Below are positions 1-11,183 of a DNA stretch of 64,000 bases, one piece after another. Position 1 is the first letter of the stretch. Each line of letters opens with the position of its first letter. A model generated the notes under the pieces. The model was not told where the DNA came from, made no database searches, and saw nothing but the letters and a program-made list of their open reading frames with translations. The position numbers were made by a program, and so were the translations under genes. Origin of the DNA: Owenia fusiformis (Eukaryota > Annelida > Polychaeta > Sabellida > Oweniidae); NCBI GenBank assembly GCA_903813345.2, contig CAIIXF020000012.1:3143318-3207317 (forward strand), read 5' to 3'.

Positions 1-992
1 TTACATAATCAAAGTTGAATTATACTACAACACAGAGAGAAGGATCCAGGAGATAGGAGTTTACACAACTGATAGTTTGACTTAGATTATTTCACATAAT
101 CAAAGTTGAATTATACTACAACACATTGAGGAGGATCCAGGACTTAGGAGTTTACACAACTGATAGTTTGACTTAGATTATTTCACATAATCAAAGTTGA
201 ATTATAATACAACACAGTGAAGAGGATCCAGGAGATAGCCGTTTACAGAGCCGATAGTTTAACTTAGATTATTTTACATAATCAAAGTTGAATTATACTA
301 CAACCCAGAGAGGAGGATCCAGGAGATAGCCATTTACCGAGCCTATAGTTGACTTGATGATTTCACATTATCAAAGCTGAATTATACTACAATACAGTGA
401 AGAGGATCCAGGAGATTTACGTTTACGGAGCAATAGTTTGACTTAGATGATTTCACATCATCAAATTTGAATCATACTACACTACATAGAGGAGGATCCA
501 GGAGATTACTATTTCAGGTTCAAGTTACAAGTACAATACAAGACGTACAAGTATTACAACATATATGAACTTTTAATATTGGAGATACAACAGTGGTATA
601 TAGTGATCATCTACTTTAGTTTATATGGACTCTGGATATTGTGTTCTTAGTGATTATTATTAGCTTATACGGACTCTAGATATTGCTTTATTAGTGATAA
701 ATATTAGCTTATATGGACTTTTGAGTTGTGAGTTTTGAGAGAGATAATAATATCGTAGCATTTTAACCTTCATACTTGACATTTAATGTACATCTTTATT
801 TGGGCTTATAAACGCCACAATATACTGTTTTATATTTATATTTAATTGTATATGTTTGTTTAATTCTTTAGGGACAATCGCACATTTAACGTGTGCCGTG
901 TAACTCACCAAGTAAACACCGTTTACTAAACAGTGGGCCTATTATTAGCCACGCTACCACGTATATCCACAAAAATAGGCCAAACTGTTACA
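1..992 (+). mobile_element. left LTR (3' part) of Ty3/gypsy retrotransposon
   Basis: This stretch aligns without gaps to the last 992 bases of the right LTR (10192-11183). Only two differences were seen, at about 13/10204 and 847/11038, so the copies are near 99.8% identical. It ends in GTTACA, the inverse of the TGTAAC that opens the right LTR. The first ~1.7 kb of this LTR lies left of the window. Its start carries the same ~91-bp tandem repeats as the right LTR. Near-identity of the LTRs implies a recent insertion. Confidence 0.95.
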
Positions 993-993
993 T

Positions 994-1010
994 TGGTGGC
1001 AGCGGTGGGA
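994..1010 (+). other. primer binding site, tRNA-Leu type
   Basis: One base after the LTR end the sequence reads TGGTGGCAGCGGTGGGA. This is the reverse complement of the 3' end of eukaryotic tRNA-Leu of the UAG/AAG type (acceptor strand plus CCA). The position and the TGG start are those expected for a minus-strand DNA primer site. The same 17 bases occur at the same position in the small TRIM element at 25076. Confidence 0.88.
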
Positions 1011-1060
1011 TTGACTGTTTCTGAGGGATTGAACCAGAGGCACATTATAGCACTTTAAAG

Positions 1061-4000
1061 ATGGATACAGAGGCTCCAAAGTCGATAGAGAGTGGTGATC
1101 TCTCTGATACAAATACAGACAAGTCTAAAGATGTAGAGAAGACTGTCTTTGTAAAGTTAGCTACAGACGGTGAGATAGATAATCCCATAGCCAAGGATGA
1201 CACTCTTCAATATACAGGAAGAAAGGCTACGGAACACATGGCTACAGAACTCCCAGCGATGGAGAAATGGAGGTTGCCAAGTGAGGCAGATCCAGATGAG
1301 AGACACCCTACAGTGTGGGGTGCAGAAGCAATCTACCCTAGTGATAAGACTGGGATAGAAACCGAGTTTAAGAAAGCCTGGAGTAGACAGACTACTGGCT
1401 ATTGGTCAGGCACAGTACATGATGGTGTGTATAGTCCACAGAGTCAAGCATGGGGAGCCAGACCCAAAGGAGATAGATATATGCCTCGCACCTCAACAAT
1501 GATAACTACACCTGCAGAACTTAAACTGGGCATGCAGGAAAGACCAGTTGATAGAGAAATGAAAACGCATATACATGTTATGGAAGATGCCATTAACCAG
1601 AATGTGACTACCATAAACATGATGGAAGGACACATGTCTAACATGGGAAGCCAGGTCAATAACCTTGGAGGAGATGTAACACAGATAAAAGACCAGGTGA
1701 ACAACTTATGCCAGACATTACAGATGGTATTACAAAGTTCAACTTCTCGCTCTGAGCCAGTATTACAGAGTAATGTCCGACCTTCAAGTCCTGTAGTTAC
1801 ATTCGGATTGAATCCAGGGATTAGGACAGAGTTACCGATGAAGTCAAGTGTAACCCCTCAAAGATTACAGTCTCAAGAAGTAGCTTCTACATTTAACCCC
1901 CAGCAAAGACTGGTAGGGGGGCGCATGGTGACTAATGAAGAATTGCATGTGAAACAAGATAGAGAGGTAACACCTCCAAAGTGGCCACTCAGGCGTCAGA
2001 AAAGAGTGACTTCTGAAGAAGATTTTCCGAGATTGTCAAAGCGACATGCATTTCAGAGTCCACCCACAAAAAGGAGATTTACAACTGTAGCTCCAGAAGA
2101 TGACTACAGATCTGGAGAAACAAATGTTATGGAAATGCAAAGTGAAGGAGTATCTTTACCTCAGTCGGTGTATCATCCAGAGCCAATTGTTAGACATCAG
2201 TTGGATGAAGTCAAGTTGGAAGATGAAGACGCACATAATTCCAATGAACGAAGGGCTCATTATGTTGATAATGGTGTACCACCTCTTACAAAACCGGAGC
2301 CATCAGAGACAGCATCAGATAAGATGGCTGCTATGGTTGTTCGATTAGCTGAGAAGGTACTCAATGATTCACCAAGTAATAATAGATCATCCCAGGGCAA
2401 GACAAAGATCAAGCCAGACACATATAATGGAACTACACCCTGGATAGATTACAAAGCCTATTTTGCCATGTGTGTAAGTGCAAATTCATGGAGCGATGAA
2501 GAGAAGAAACAGTTTCTTGCAACTAGCCTTAGGGGTCAAGCGCAACAACTCATCTATGAGATGGACCCTGGCTATACGTATGATGAATTGGTGTCTGCCT
2601 TAGATAAAAGGTTTGGCCCAGGAGGTAAAGCAGATGTGTACCAAGCAGAGTGGGTTAGCCGAACACGTAAACCAAAGGAAACACTACAGACTCTGGGTCA
2701 AGATGTCAGACGGCTGACATCATTAGCATATCCTGAGTTACCTCGGGCTGCTCAAGATCGATTGGCAAGGGAACGTTTTGCTCAGGCTATCCCTGATGAT
2801 GAGATTAGGCGTGCCATTCATAATAATAGCAGTGATTGTTGCACTTTGGACAAAGCCATCGAAATTGCCATACGAGAAGAGTCTTACCTTGAGTCTGAAA
2901 GGATGCGCAAAGGTTTAAAACCAAGACATAGAGATGAAAGAGTAAATGCTGTAGAAGAGAAACAGGCTCAAAATGAAATGATGCAATTGGTAAAGGCGTT
3001 TCAGGAGATGCATAGGGACTCTACAGTAATGCAAAATAAATTGATGCAGGAGAATCTTATGAAGGTGGTGCAAGAGATGCACAAAGAATCTACAGCTAAT
3101 CTTAAGACAATAATACAAGAGTTGAAGGACAAAGAAAAATCCTATGAGTCTGGAGAGAAAAGGCCTGTGTCCAGAGGTGTCAAATGTTATTATTGCGACA
3201 AGTTAGGACATTATCAGTCTGATTGTTATAAAAAACAGAATGACATCAAGAAAGGCATCATCAAAGATTCGAAAGGAGAATCCACAAATCCTGTCAAGTT
3301 TCTAACACATGGAGACTTGGAGATATCCAAAAGTGATAGTAGCGACACTACAATACGCAAGATTATAGCCACTGGTACTGTGTGTGGAACGAAAGTAGAG
3401 TTCTTAGTGGATTCGGGAGCAGTCCGAACTATGATTGGCCAACGAAGTTATATGCAGATACCAGATAGACTAAAACCCAGATTGTATCCTGCAGATAGGG
3501 TATTCATTCAAGCAAGTGGCAGCCCTATAGCAGTCTGTGGAATAATTGATGGAATAATTGAATTAGATGGTCAGGAAACACAAACATCCATTGTAGTGGC
3601 AGATATTGATCATGATGGAATTTTAGGATCTGATTTCATGACAATCACTGGTGCTGTGATAAATTATGGTGCTAAAGAATTGACATTTCCAGCAAGTAAA
3701 CTTGCTGAGGTTATGGCCGCTAATGTGATTGAAGATAAGATGCTGCCTTCTACTACTTCTTCAGAGAAGACATCTGCAGATACAGAGACAGAGATTATTC
3801 AGCTTGAGGAATCTGAGGAGCCAGAGTTGCCTCCAGCACCATGTCCAACTGATGAAAGTGACAACAGTGATGATGATTTAACTGAACTCAAACTTGGAGC
3901 TCCTGTGTCACAGTCGACACCTGTTGGAGTTAGATCAAGTCCCATTGGTTATTATCCAGGTAAATTGGGAGAAGAGGATGGATGGGAACCTGCACCTGAT

Positions 4001-7000
4001 GTACCATTTTGTCCGGGTTTGATCTGTGTTACACCGACGAGTGTAGTGATACCAGAGACTCCCTCTGTGAGTCAGGGAAGTATGTCCCAGGCATCGTCGA
4101 GTGACGTGCAGGGTATTCAAGACACTCCAGATTCCCAAGATGTAGAACCTGATTTATCCCAATATCAACGCAGTTTGCAAAGTGACGATTTGTTTTCAAA
4201 CAAATCAAGTAGCCCAGAGTTAGAGTTGAACAGGGACTCAGCAGAATATGAGGAAGAGAGCTTCAAGACTTGCAGCTCTGCTTCAGAGTTGCAGGCTCAA
4301 TGTTCAACAGGACTCACAGTTAATCAAGATGATACTGAGTTATCAAATATAGGAGAGGCTAGCGGAAGTCAATCAGTCACGGATTGCAGAGTGAAAGAGG
4401 ATATTACCGTTGAACCTTACACAATGCGCTTAATAGAAGTGGAGATGCAGAAGAGCATCAATTCGTGTGAGTTGGGAATTATAGAGCCTCTTACTGATTT
4501 TGACGCAGCGAATGTAGAAGTTGTGTCCACATTGGTAGAATTAGGCCAGCAACAATTGTTTGTGGAAGTGTGGAACCATACTGAATTTCAAGAACATCTA
4601 CCTGCTGGAATAACCATTGGAGAGTACAGTACCATTGAAACTGGAGTGTATCATTTGACAGATGCATCTGAGTTGCCTCAAGATGATGTATGCATCTTAC
4701 AGGGAGCATCTGCTGGTACAGACATGAAAATACAAACACTACCAGCACATTTACAGGAATTATTTGACAGAAGTTGTGAACATCTGACGGATAATCAAAG
4801 GGAAAAAGTTAGAGTTATGCTGTGTCGAAATGCTGACATATTCGCCACAGGAGATGCTGATTTAGGACGCACTCACCTAGTTAAACACCACATTGATACT
4901 GGTGATTCTGCCCCTATTAAGCAAATGTATCGACCCTTACCGAAAGTTAAACAAGAAGAGGTGAATAAACAGATTGAGGATATGTTGGAGAGAGGGATAA
5001 TTGAGAAATCAAAAAGTCCATGGGCATCTCCAATTGTCTTGGTGAAAAAGAAAGACAATTCATGGAGGTTTTGCGTGGATTACAGGCGCCTCAACTCTGT
5101 CACCAAGAAAGATGCATTCCCTATACCACGAATAGAGGAGACCCTCAACATGATGAATGGATCAACTTACTTCTCCTGCTTGGATATGGCAAGCGGATAC
5201 TGGCAATGTGAGTTAGATGAGAATGCAAAAGAGAAGTCTGCATTTGTCGTCAGAGGTGGCTTATACCAATGGGTTGTCATGCCTTTTGGGTTGGCGAATG
5301 CCCCCTCTACATTTTCGAGATTAATGGAGCAAGTGTTACATGGACTCAGCTCACAGTCATCACTCGTGTATTTAGATGACGTCATTACGTTTTCCCCAAC
5401 GTTTGATGGCTGTATGGATCGATTACAAGAGGTATTCGACAGATTCAGAGCTGCAGGACTTCGTCTCAAACCGAGGAAGTGTTCCTTGTTCCAGAGAGAA
5501 GTTGATTATTTGGGACATGTGGTGTCGGAGAATGGGATCGCTCCAAATCCAAAGAAAGTTCAGCAGATGGCTGAGTACCCAACACCAAAGAACGTCAAGG
5601 AAGTTAGGCAATTCTTGGGTGGTGCATCATACTATAGGCGCCATGTGCAAGACTTTGCAAAAATTGCTGGTCCCTTACATGCTTTGACGAAGAAAAACCA
5701 AAGATTTTATTGGGATGGGGATTGCCAAGTAGCATTTGACATGCTGAAGCAGAAGCTTATTACGGCTCCTATATTGGCTTATCCCAGAGATGACTGCCCA
5801 TATATTCTTGATACAGATGCCAGTAACGAGTCTATTGGTGCTGTACTATCTCAACTTCAAGATGGAGAAGAAAGAGTGATATATTATGCCAGCAAGCGGC
5901 TCAATAAACAAGAGAAGAACTATTGTGTGACCAGGAGGGAGTTGCTGGCTGCAGTGAACGATGTGCGCTACTTTCGACAATACCTGTATGGAGTCCACTT
6001 TAAACTCCGAACGGATCATAGTTCACTGAGATGGTTGATCAACTTTAAGGATCCCGAGGGACAACTGGCTCGTTGGTTGCAGGTGATTCAAGAGTACAAT
6101 TTTGAACTCGAGTTTCGACCCGGCAACAAACACCAGAATGCGGATGTGATGTCCAGGATTCCCTGCCGACAGTGTGACCACTGTGAAATACCAGAGGAGA
6201 CTACCATGTATTGTGTAGAAGATATAGCAACAGTGGCTATACATCCAGAGTGGACTTTAGAGAAGATAGCAGAGGCTCAAGCAGAAGATGCAGATATCGG
6301 GCCAATATTGGAAGCAAAACTTAAGTCTGAAGCGAGACCATCTTGGGATGAAATAAGCTATAACAGTGCGGCTATCAAGAACTATTGGAACCAGTGGGAT
6401 CGCATTGTGCTTAATAAGGGAGTTTTATGCAGAAGTTGGGAAGATGATGAAGGACATACTGCATCACTTCAGATATTGGCACCAGCAGTTCTTAGGCCAA
6501 TAGTGTTAGAGATGAGCCACAGTAACAAAGTTGCTGGACACTTTGGCATTAAGAAGACATTTATGAGGAGTCGACAGCGCTTCTATTGGCATGAACAACG
6601 TAATGATGTACGAGCTGTTGTGCGAACTTGCAAGATTTGTGGTGCAAGGAAGAAACCCATGAAACCATATCGTGCCCCTATGAAGACACATGGAGTTGGT
6701 AATCCCATGGAAAGGATAGCCATAGATATCCTTGGGCCTTTTCCAGAAACTCCTCGGGGAAACAAAGTTATACTTGTATGTGGGGACTATTTCTCCAAAT
6801 GGATGGAGGCTTTTGCTTTACCCAATCAAGAGGCCCGTACTGTTGCTGACAAGATAGTGGCTGAAGTTGTATGTCGATTAGGAATGCCTGCGACCCTACA
6901 TTCCGATCAGGGACGTAACTTTGAAGCGAAAGTCTTTCAAGAGATGTGCAACTTGCTGGGTATAGAGAAGACGAGGACAACACCATTCCACCCCCAGTCG

Positions 7001-8224
7001 GATGGGATGATAGAGCGCTACAACCGTACGTTGTTAGATTCTTTGGCTAAGCTCCTTCAGCCAGAACCCCACCAAACAGACTGGGATTTGCAAATTCCGT
7101 TCGCACTAATGGCCTACAGAACGGCAGTAAATGAATCCACAGGCGAGACACCAGCCATGTTGATGCTCGGTAGAGAGCTGAAACTTCCTCTGGAGACATT
7201 AATTGAAGTCCCACCAACGGATACCGAGGAAAGTGATTATGTTACTGATTTACGAGAGAAACTTAGTGAAGCCCATGATCGTGCACGAGCGAAACTTAAA
7301 CTCAGTGCAGAAAGACAGAAGGTGGCGTATGATCGGAAGTTGGCTGGACATTCCTACAGTGAAGGAGATGCTGTCTGGTATTTGGACAATACCAAAAGGA
7401 AAGGAGTGTCGCCAAAATTGGAGAGTAAATGGAAGGGTCCTTTCCAAATCATCAAGAAGATCTCCGATGTCACCTACAGAATACAGATTAAGGGCAAGAA
7501 ACCAAGAGTTATACACTTCAATATGCTCAAACCATATGAAGCTGAATTGCCGGATGGTTGGTGTATACCAAAGTCACAGCCAGAGATAATTATGGAACCT
7601 CTTACAGATGACCCCGTGCAGGAGTTAGTTACTGACAAGGTTCCATGTTCTTCTAAGCCTATCTCTAAAACTGTGAAATGGAAGGATCAGGAAGAAGAGC
7701 CTAAAGTAGAAAGAGACTCTCAACCTATTCTCCCAGATGAAACTCCAGACTCCAAGAAAACTGTAAAGTCATCACCCAAGAGGGAAGTGGATGACAAACC
7801 TTCCAGGAGGGAACGCAAACGTCCCAGACACTTGGATGATTTTGTGGCTGGGGTTTCTGAACATAATGATGTGTACAACCAACCTGGAACAAGCAGAGAT
7901 AGTCACCAATCGAGGCCGTATTCAAGGTCACCTGATTACAGACATGATTGGAGATCAGATAAGTATGGTCCTAGGTCAAGGAGATACCGAGAATACCGAC
8001 ATGACAGAAATCAATCAGCTCATTTTTCTGATAGACATTCCCGATTGAGACAAAGAGCATCAAATGAGCTTAACAGGTCAAACCATACTCGTGGTGCAGA
8101 CCTTCCAGACAGTTTCCTGTGTTACAGAAGGTTTAGCCGGGATCATGATTGGAGATCCAGAACCCATGATAGACGATGGAGGTCCAGGTCTCAATCATCC
8201 AGGAAGCGCTACAAGAGAGAGTAA
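1061..8224 (+). CDS. Ty3/gypsy gag-pol polyprotein, intact single frame
   Basis: An uninterrupted 2387-codon frame starts 50 bp after the primer site. In order it shows: a predicted coiled coil (~160-230); a gag capsid-like region (~440-640); a CX2CX4HX4C zinc knuckle (~708-722); an aspartic protease with DSGA (~783); an acidic low-complexity linker (~900-1200); reverse transcriptase with YLDD (~1436-1440); RNase H with TDAS (~1583); and integrase with an HHCC zinc site (~1819-1859) and a D,D,E triad near 1887, 1947 and 1984. A GPF-type C-terminal module follows (~2124). The order RT, RNase H, integrase is that of Ty3/gypsy elements. No envelope ORF follows. Gag and pol need no frameshift. 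The last ~140 residues form an unusual Arg/Ser/Asp-rich tail. Intactness plus near-identical LTRs suggests recent activity. Confidence 0.97.
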   Translation: MDTEAPKSIESGDLSDTNTDKSKDVEKTVFVKLATDGEIDNPIAKDDTLQYTGRKATEHMATELPAMEKWRLPSEADPDERHPTVWGAEAIYPSDKTGIETEFKKAWSRQTTGYWSGTVHDGVYSPQSQAWGARPKGDRYMPRTSTMITTPAELKLGMQERPVDREMKTHIHVMEDAINQNVTTINMMEGHMSNMGSQVNNLGGDVTQIKDQVNNLCQTLQMVLQSSTSRSEPVLQSNVRPSSPVVTFGLNPGIRTELPMKSSVTPQRLQSQEVASTFNPQQRLVGGRMVTNEELHVKQDREVTPPKWPLRRQKRVTSEEDFPRLSKRHAFQSPPTKRRFTTVAPEDDYRSGETNVMEMQSEGVSLPQSVYHPEPIVRHQLDEVKLEDEDAHNSNERRAHYVDNGVPPLTKPEPSETASDKMAAMVVRLAEKVLNDSPSNNRSSQGKTKIKPDTYNGTTPWIDYKAYFAMCVSANSWSDEEKKQFLATSLRGQAQQLIYEMDPGYTYDELVSALDKRFGPGGKADVYQAEWVSRTRKPKETLQTLGQDVRRLTSLAYPELPRAAQDRLARERFAQAIPDDEIRRAIHNNSSDCCTLDKAIEIAIREESYLESERMRKGLKPRHRDERVNAVEEKQAQNEMMQLVKAFQEMHRDSTVMQNKLMQENLMKVVQEMHKESTANLKTIIQELKDKEKSYESGEKRPVSRGVKCYYCDKLGHYQSDCYKKQNDIKKGIIKDSKGESTNPVKFLTHGDLEISKSDSSDTTIRKIIATGTVCGTKVEFLVDSGAVRTMIGQRSYMQIPDRLKPRLYPADRVFIQASGSPIAVCGIIDGIIELDGQETQTSIVVADIDHDGILGSDFMTITGAVINYGAKELTFPASKLAEVMAANVIEDKMLPSTTSSEKTSADTETEIIQLEESEEPELPPAPCPTDESDNSDDDLTELKLGAPVSQSTPVGVRSSPIGYYPGKLGEEDGWEPAPDVPFCPGLICVTPTSVVIPETPSVSQGSMSQASSSDVQGIQDTPDSQDVEPDLSQYQRSLQSDDLFSNKSSSPELELNRDSAEYEEESFKTCSSASELQAQCSTGLTVNQDDTELSNIGEASGSQSVTDCRVKEDITVEPYTMRLIEVEMQKSINSCELGIIEPLTDFDAANVEVVSTLVELGQQQLFVEVWNHTEFQEHLPAGITIGEYSTIETGVYHLTDASELPQDDVCILQGASAGTDMKIQTLPAHLQELFDRSCEHLTDNQREKVRVMLCRNADIFATGDADLGRTHLVKHHIDTGDSAPIKQMYRPLPKVKQEEVNKQIEDMLERGIIEKSKSPWASPIVLVKKKDNSWRFCVDYRRLNSVTKKDAFPIPRIEETLNMMNGSTYFSCLDMASGYWQCELDENAKEKSAFVVRGGLYQWVVMPFGLANAPSTFSRLMEQVLHGLSSQSSLVYLDDVITFSPTFDGCMDRLQEVFDRFRAAGLRLKPRKCSLFQREVDYLGHVVSENGIAPNPKKVQQMAEYPTPKNVKEVRQFLGGASYYRRHVQDFAKIAGPLHALTKKNQRFYWDGDCQVAFDMLKQKLITAPILAYPRDDCPYILDTDASNESIGAVLSQLQDGEERVIYYASKRLNKQEKNYCVTRRELLAAVNDVRYFRQYLYGVHFKLRTDHSSLRWLINFKDPEGQLARWLQVIQEYNFELEFRPGNKHQNADVMSRIPCRQCDHCEIPEETTMYCVEDIATVAIHPEWTLEKIAEAQAEDADIGPILEAKLKSEARPSWDEISYNSAAIKNYWNQWDRIVLNKGVLCRSWEDDEGHTASLQILAPAVLRPIVLEMSHSNKVAGHFGIKKTFMRSRQRFYWHEQRNDVRAVVRTCKICGARKKPMKPYRAPMKTHGVGNPMERIAIDILGPFPETPRGNKVILVCGDYFSKWMEAFALPNQEARTVADKIVAEVVCRLGMPATLHSDQGRNFEAKVFQEMCNLLGIEKTRTTPFHPQSDGMIERYNRTLLDSLAKLLQPEPHQTDWDLQIPFALMAYRTAVNESTGETPAMLMLGRELKLPLETLIEVPPTDTEESDYVTDLREKLSEAHDRARAKLKLSAERQKVAYDRKLAGHSYSEGDAVWYLDNTKRKGVSPKLESKWKGPFQIIKKISDVTYRIQIKGKKPRVIHFNMLKPYEAELPDGWCIPKSQPEIIMEPLTDDPVQELVTDKVPCSSKPISKTVKWKDQEEEPKVERDSQPILPDETPDSKKTVKSSPKREVDDKPSRRERKRPRHLDDFVAGVSEHNDVYNQPGTSRDSHQSRPYSRSPDYRHDWRSDKYGPRSRRYREYRHDRNQSAHFSDRHSRLRQRASNELNRSNHTRGADLPDSFLCYRRFSRDHDWRSRTHDRRWRSRSQSSRKRYKRE

Positions 8225-8484
8225 ATTCACATAAGTATAATTTTAAATATGTGAAGTGAAACATAGTTAGTTGTTAACTTGTTCGATATCTAGATAGCTT
8301 TAGATAGTTAGATATTCAAGTAGTTAGAAACTTGAACATTGTACTGATAGTTAGTTAACCCCGGGGTTGAACATATTTGACATGTTATACATTTTTGGCA
8401 AGTTAGATATTTTCTAAGTTTTTATAGTTAGTTAGAAAGTACATGTATGTCTTAGTTTGGTACGAGGACGTACCAATATCTTGG

Positions 8485-8494
8485 TAGGGGGGAG
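8485..8494 (+). other. polypurine tract of the gypsy element
   Basis: TAGGGGGGAG directly abuts the TGTAAC start of the right LTR, where the plus-strand primer of an LTR element is expected. The preceding 8225-8484 is 3' untranslated sequence rich in TTAG motifs, with no ORF. Confidence 0.85.
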
Positions 8495-9880
8495 TGTAAC
8501 GGAATTTTGAAATGTAAAATTTTTGATTTTTGATAAAGTGCTGTATTTTTGTACATTAGGTAATTATTACACTTGGAAAGTAATTTCCCATTGAGATTAT
8601 TAAGATTTATAAATGTAGTATCATTTGCAGCACTTAGGTTGTACTTACAGAGGTGAAATAGTTCACATGTTTTATTTATTTGATCACGATTTTGTTTATG
8701 TTGATCGGGAAGTCTTATCTGGCAGTCTAATTTGTAGTTGATCGGTAGTCTAACATGACACCTTTATTATTTTACTTCCTGCTTTTGATTCGATTGAATC
8801 GAAGTGAAATTAGACTAGATAGTGATTAATTACTGTTATATTTCTTGAGTCAATATTATAATCTTGCTGTATGGTCAATATTGAAGCGAAATATGGCGTA
8901 AATGAGCTGTAATTCACAGTTGAAATCTTGTACGAAAATCAATGACGTCATCGGGCCTATATAACTATCTCGCTGTTGAAGGCTCGTCAGTGCGATGCCA
9001 GATGTTGTCGAGGAAGGACCTCCAGAGCGGAATTTCGGGAAACAGCTAAAATTTTCTAAGTTTTATAGAACTTAGTTGATTTTGTGGTCTTGAAGCTATA
9101 CGTTTGCAGTATACACATGAAGATAGAAGCTGTACCTTAGTAGAATATATCTGATGAGCCAAGCTATACGTTTGCAGTATACAAGGGCAGATTGAGGAAA
9201 CTAAGTGTGCGAAACTTAGTTCATTTGGAACTTGGATTTTTGGGAAACTTTGATGTAGCTAAGTGTGCGAGACTTAGTTTATTTACCGCACTGGAAGTAA
9301 GGGAGATCTACAAGACTGGACAAAACTTCAACAGGGTGAAGCTATCCCCAGCGCAAAGCATTAGACGTATTGTCCAGCCTTCATAGACTGAGAGGAAATG
9401 CTGACATAACTTGTGTTTGAGAAACTTAGGCTATTTTGATCATCAAGGAACTTAGACGATTTACAACATTATTGGACTTAGTCAGTATTTGGTGAAACAT
9501 TATTTTGGACTTTGTTATTTTTGGAGATAGAAATATTTAACTTAGAATATTTTAACATCAGTATAACTTAGTATGAAATTAACTTAGTCAATATTTGGTG
9601 AAATATTATTTTGGACTTTGTTGTTTTTGGAAAGAGAAATATTGAACTTAGAATATTTTAATATCAGTAGCACTTAACATTAAATGAACTTAGTCATTTT
9701 AGAGGTCAAATATTTTCACATGTTATATTTTTGCATATGTCGTTGTGTGCATGCTATATTTGTAGGTAGCCTTATTATGTAATTGTGAAGGAAGCAGGCT
9801 ACATGGACTTAGCAGTTGATGCCATGTATTAGACGTCCTTGGACTTGGTAGATTGAAGATTGTGATAGTTTGACTTATAC

Positions 9881-10070
9881 ATCTACAGAGAAGAGGTTCT
9901 GGGACTTAGCAGTTTATTCAACGAGATATTTTGACTTTGATGATTTTGGGTCATTGAAGTTAGAATATACATCTACAGAGAAGAGGTTCTGGGACTTAGC
10001 AGTTTATTCAACGAGATATTTTGACTTTGATGATTTTGGGTCATTGAAGTTAGAATATACATCTACAGAG
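9881..10070 (+). repeat. 90-bp tandem repeat inside LTR
   Basis: Two full copies and the start of a third, with ATCTACAGAG at 9881, 9971 and 10061, each exactly 90 bp apart. Because 90 is a multiple of three the array stays open as an ORF, but nothing suggests it is translated. Confidence 0.9.
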
Positions 10071-10079
10071 AGGACGTTC

Positions 10080-10700
10080 CAGGACTTAGCTTGGATTATT
10101 TCACATAATCAAAGTTGAACTATACTACAACACAGAGAGAAGGATCCGGGAGATAGTCATTTCCAGACCTGATAGTTTGACTTAGATTATTTTACATAAT
10201 CAACGTTGAATTATACTACAACACAGAGAGAAGGATCCAGGAGATAGGAGTTTACACAACTGATAGTTTGACTTAGATTATTTCACATAATCAAAGTTGA
10301 ATTATACTACAACACATTGAGGAGGATCCAGGACTTAGGAGTTTACACAACTGATAGTTTGACTTAGATTATTTCACATAATCAAAGTTGAATTATAATA
10401 CAACACAGTGAAGAGGATCCAGGAGATAGCCGTTTACAGAGCCGATAGTTTAACTTAGATTATTTTACATAATCAAAGTTGAATTATACTACAACCCAGA
10501 GAGGAGGATCCAGGAGATAGCCATTTACCGAGCCTATAGTTGACTTGATGATTTCACATTATCAAAGCTGAATTATACTACAATACAGTGAAGAGGATCC
10601 AGGAGATTTACGTTTACGGAGCAATAGTTTGACTTAGATGATTTCACATCATCAAATTTGAATCATACTACACTACATAGAGGAGGATCCAGGAGATTAC
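10080..10700 (+). repeat. ~91-bp degenerate tandem repeat inside LTR (also at 1-510)
   Basis: Six or so diverged units recur, each containing GATAGTTTGACTTAGATTAT, a CATAATCAAAGTTGAATTAT block and an AAGGATCCAGGA block (GATAGTTTG at 10171, 10262, 10353). The same array forms positions 1-510 in the left LTR. Repeated promoter or enhancer modules are one possibility. Confidence 0.85.
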
Positions 10701-11183
10701 TATTTCAGGTTCAAGTTACAAGTACAATACAAGACGTACAAGTATTACAACATATATGAACTTTTAATATTGGAGATACAACAGTGGTATATAGTGATCA
10801 TCTACTTTAGTTTATATGGACTCTGGATATTGTGTTCTTAGTGATTATTATTAGCTTATACGGACTCTAGATATTGCTTTATTAGTGATAAATATTAGCT
10901 TATATGGACTTTTGAGTTGTGAGTTTTGAGAGAGATAATAATATCGTAGCATTTTAACCTTCATACTTGACATTTAATGTACATCTTTATTTGGGCTTAT
11001 AAACGCCACAATATACTGTTTTATATTTATATTTAATTGTATATGTCTGTTTAATTCTTTAGGGACAATCGCACATTTAACGTGTGCCGTGTAACTCACC
11101 AAGTAAACACCGTTTACTAAACAGTGGGCCTATTATTAGCCACGCTACCACGTATATCCACAAAAATAGGCCAAACTGTTACA

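Larger units (their letters stand above)
8495..11183 (+). mobile_element. right LTR of the gypsy element, 2689 bp
   Basis: The LTR begins TGTAACGG and ends GTTACA, giving a 6-bp terminal inverted repeat. At 2.7 kb it is long for an animal gypsy element. It has no coding content but is full of internal duplications: a repeated GCTATACGTTTGCAGTATAC block near 9096 and 9164, a repeated ~105-bp block near 9480-9690, a 90-bp tandem unit and a ~91-bp tandem unit. Promoter and polyadenylation sites cannot be placed by eye. The target-site duplication cannot be checked because the left flank is outside the window; the right flank starts ATACC. Confidence 0.93.

Noticed and set aside
8225-8494. Envelope gene after gag-pol
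   Set aside because: Only ~270 bp separate the pol stop from the right LTR and no ORF is present.
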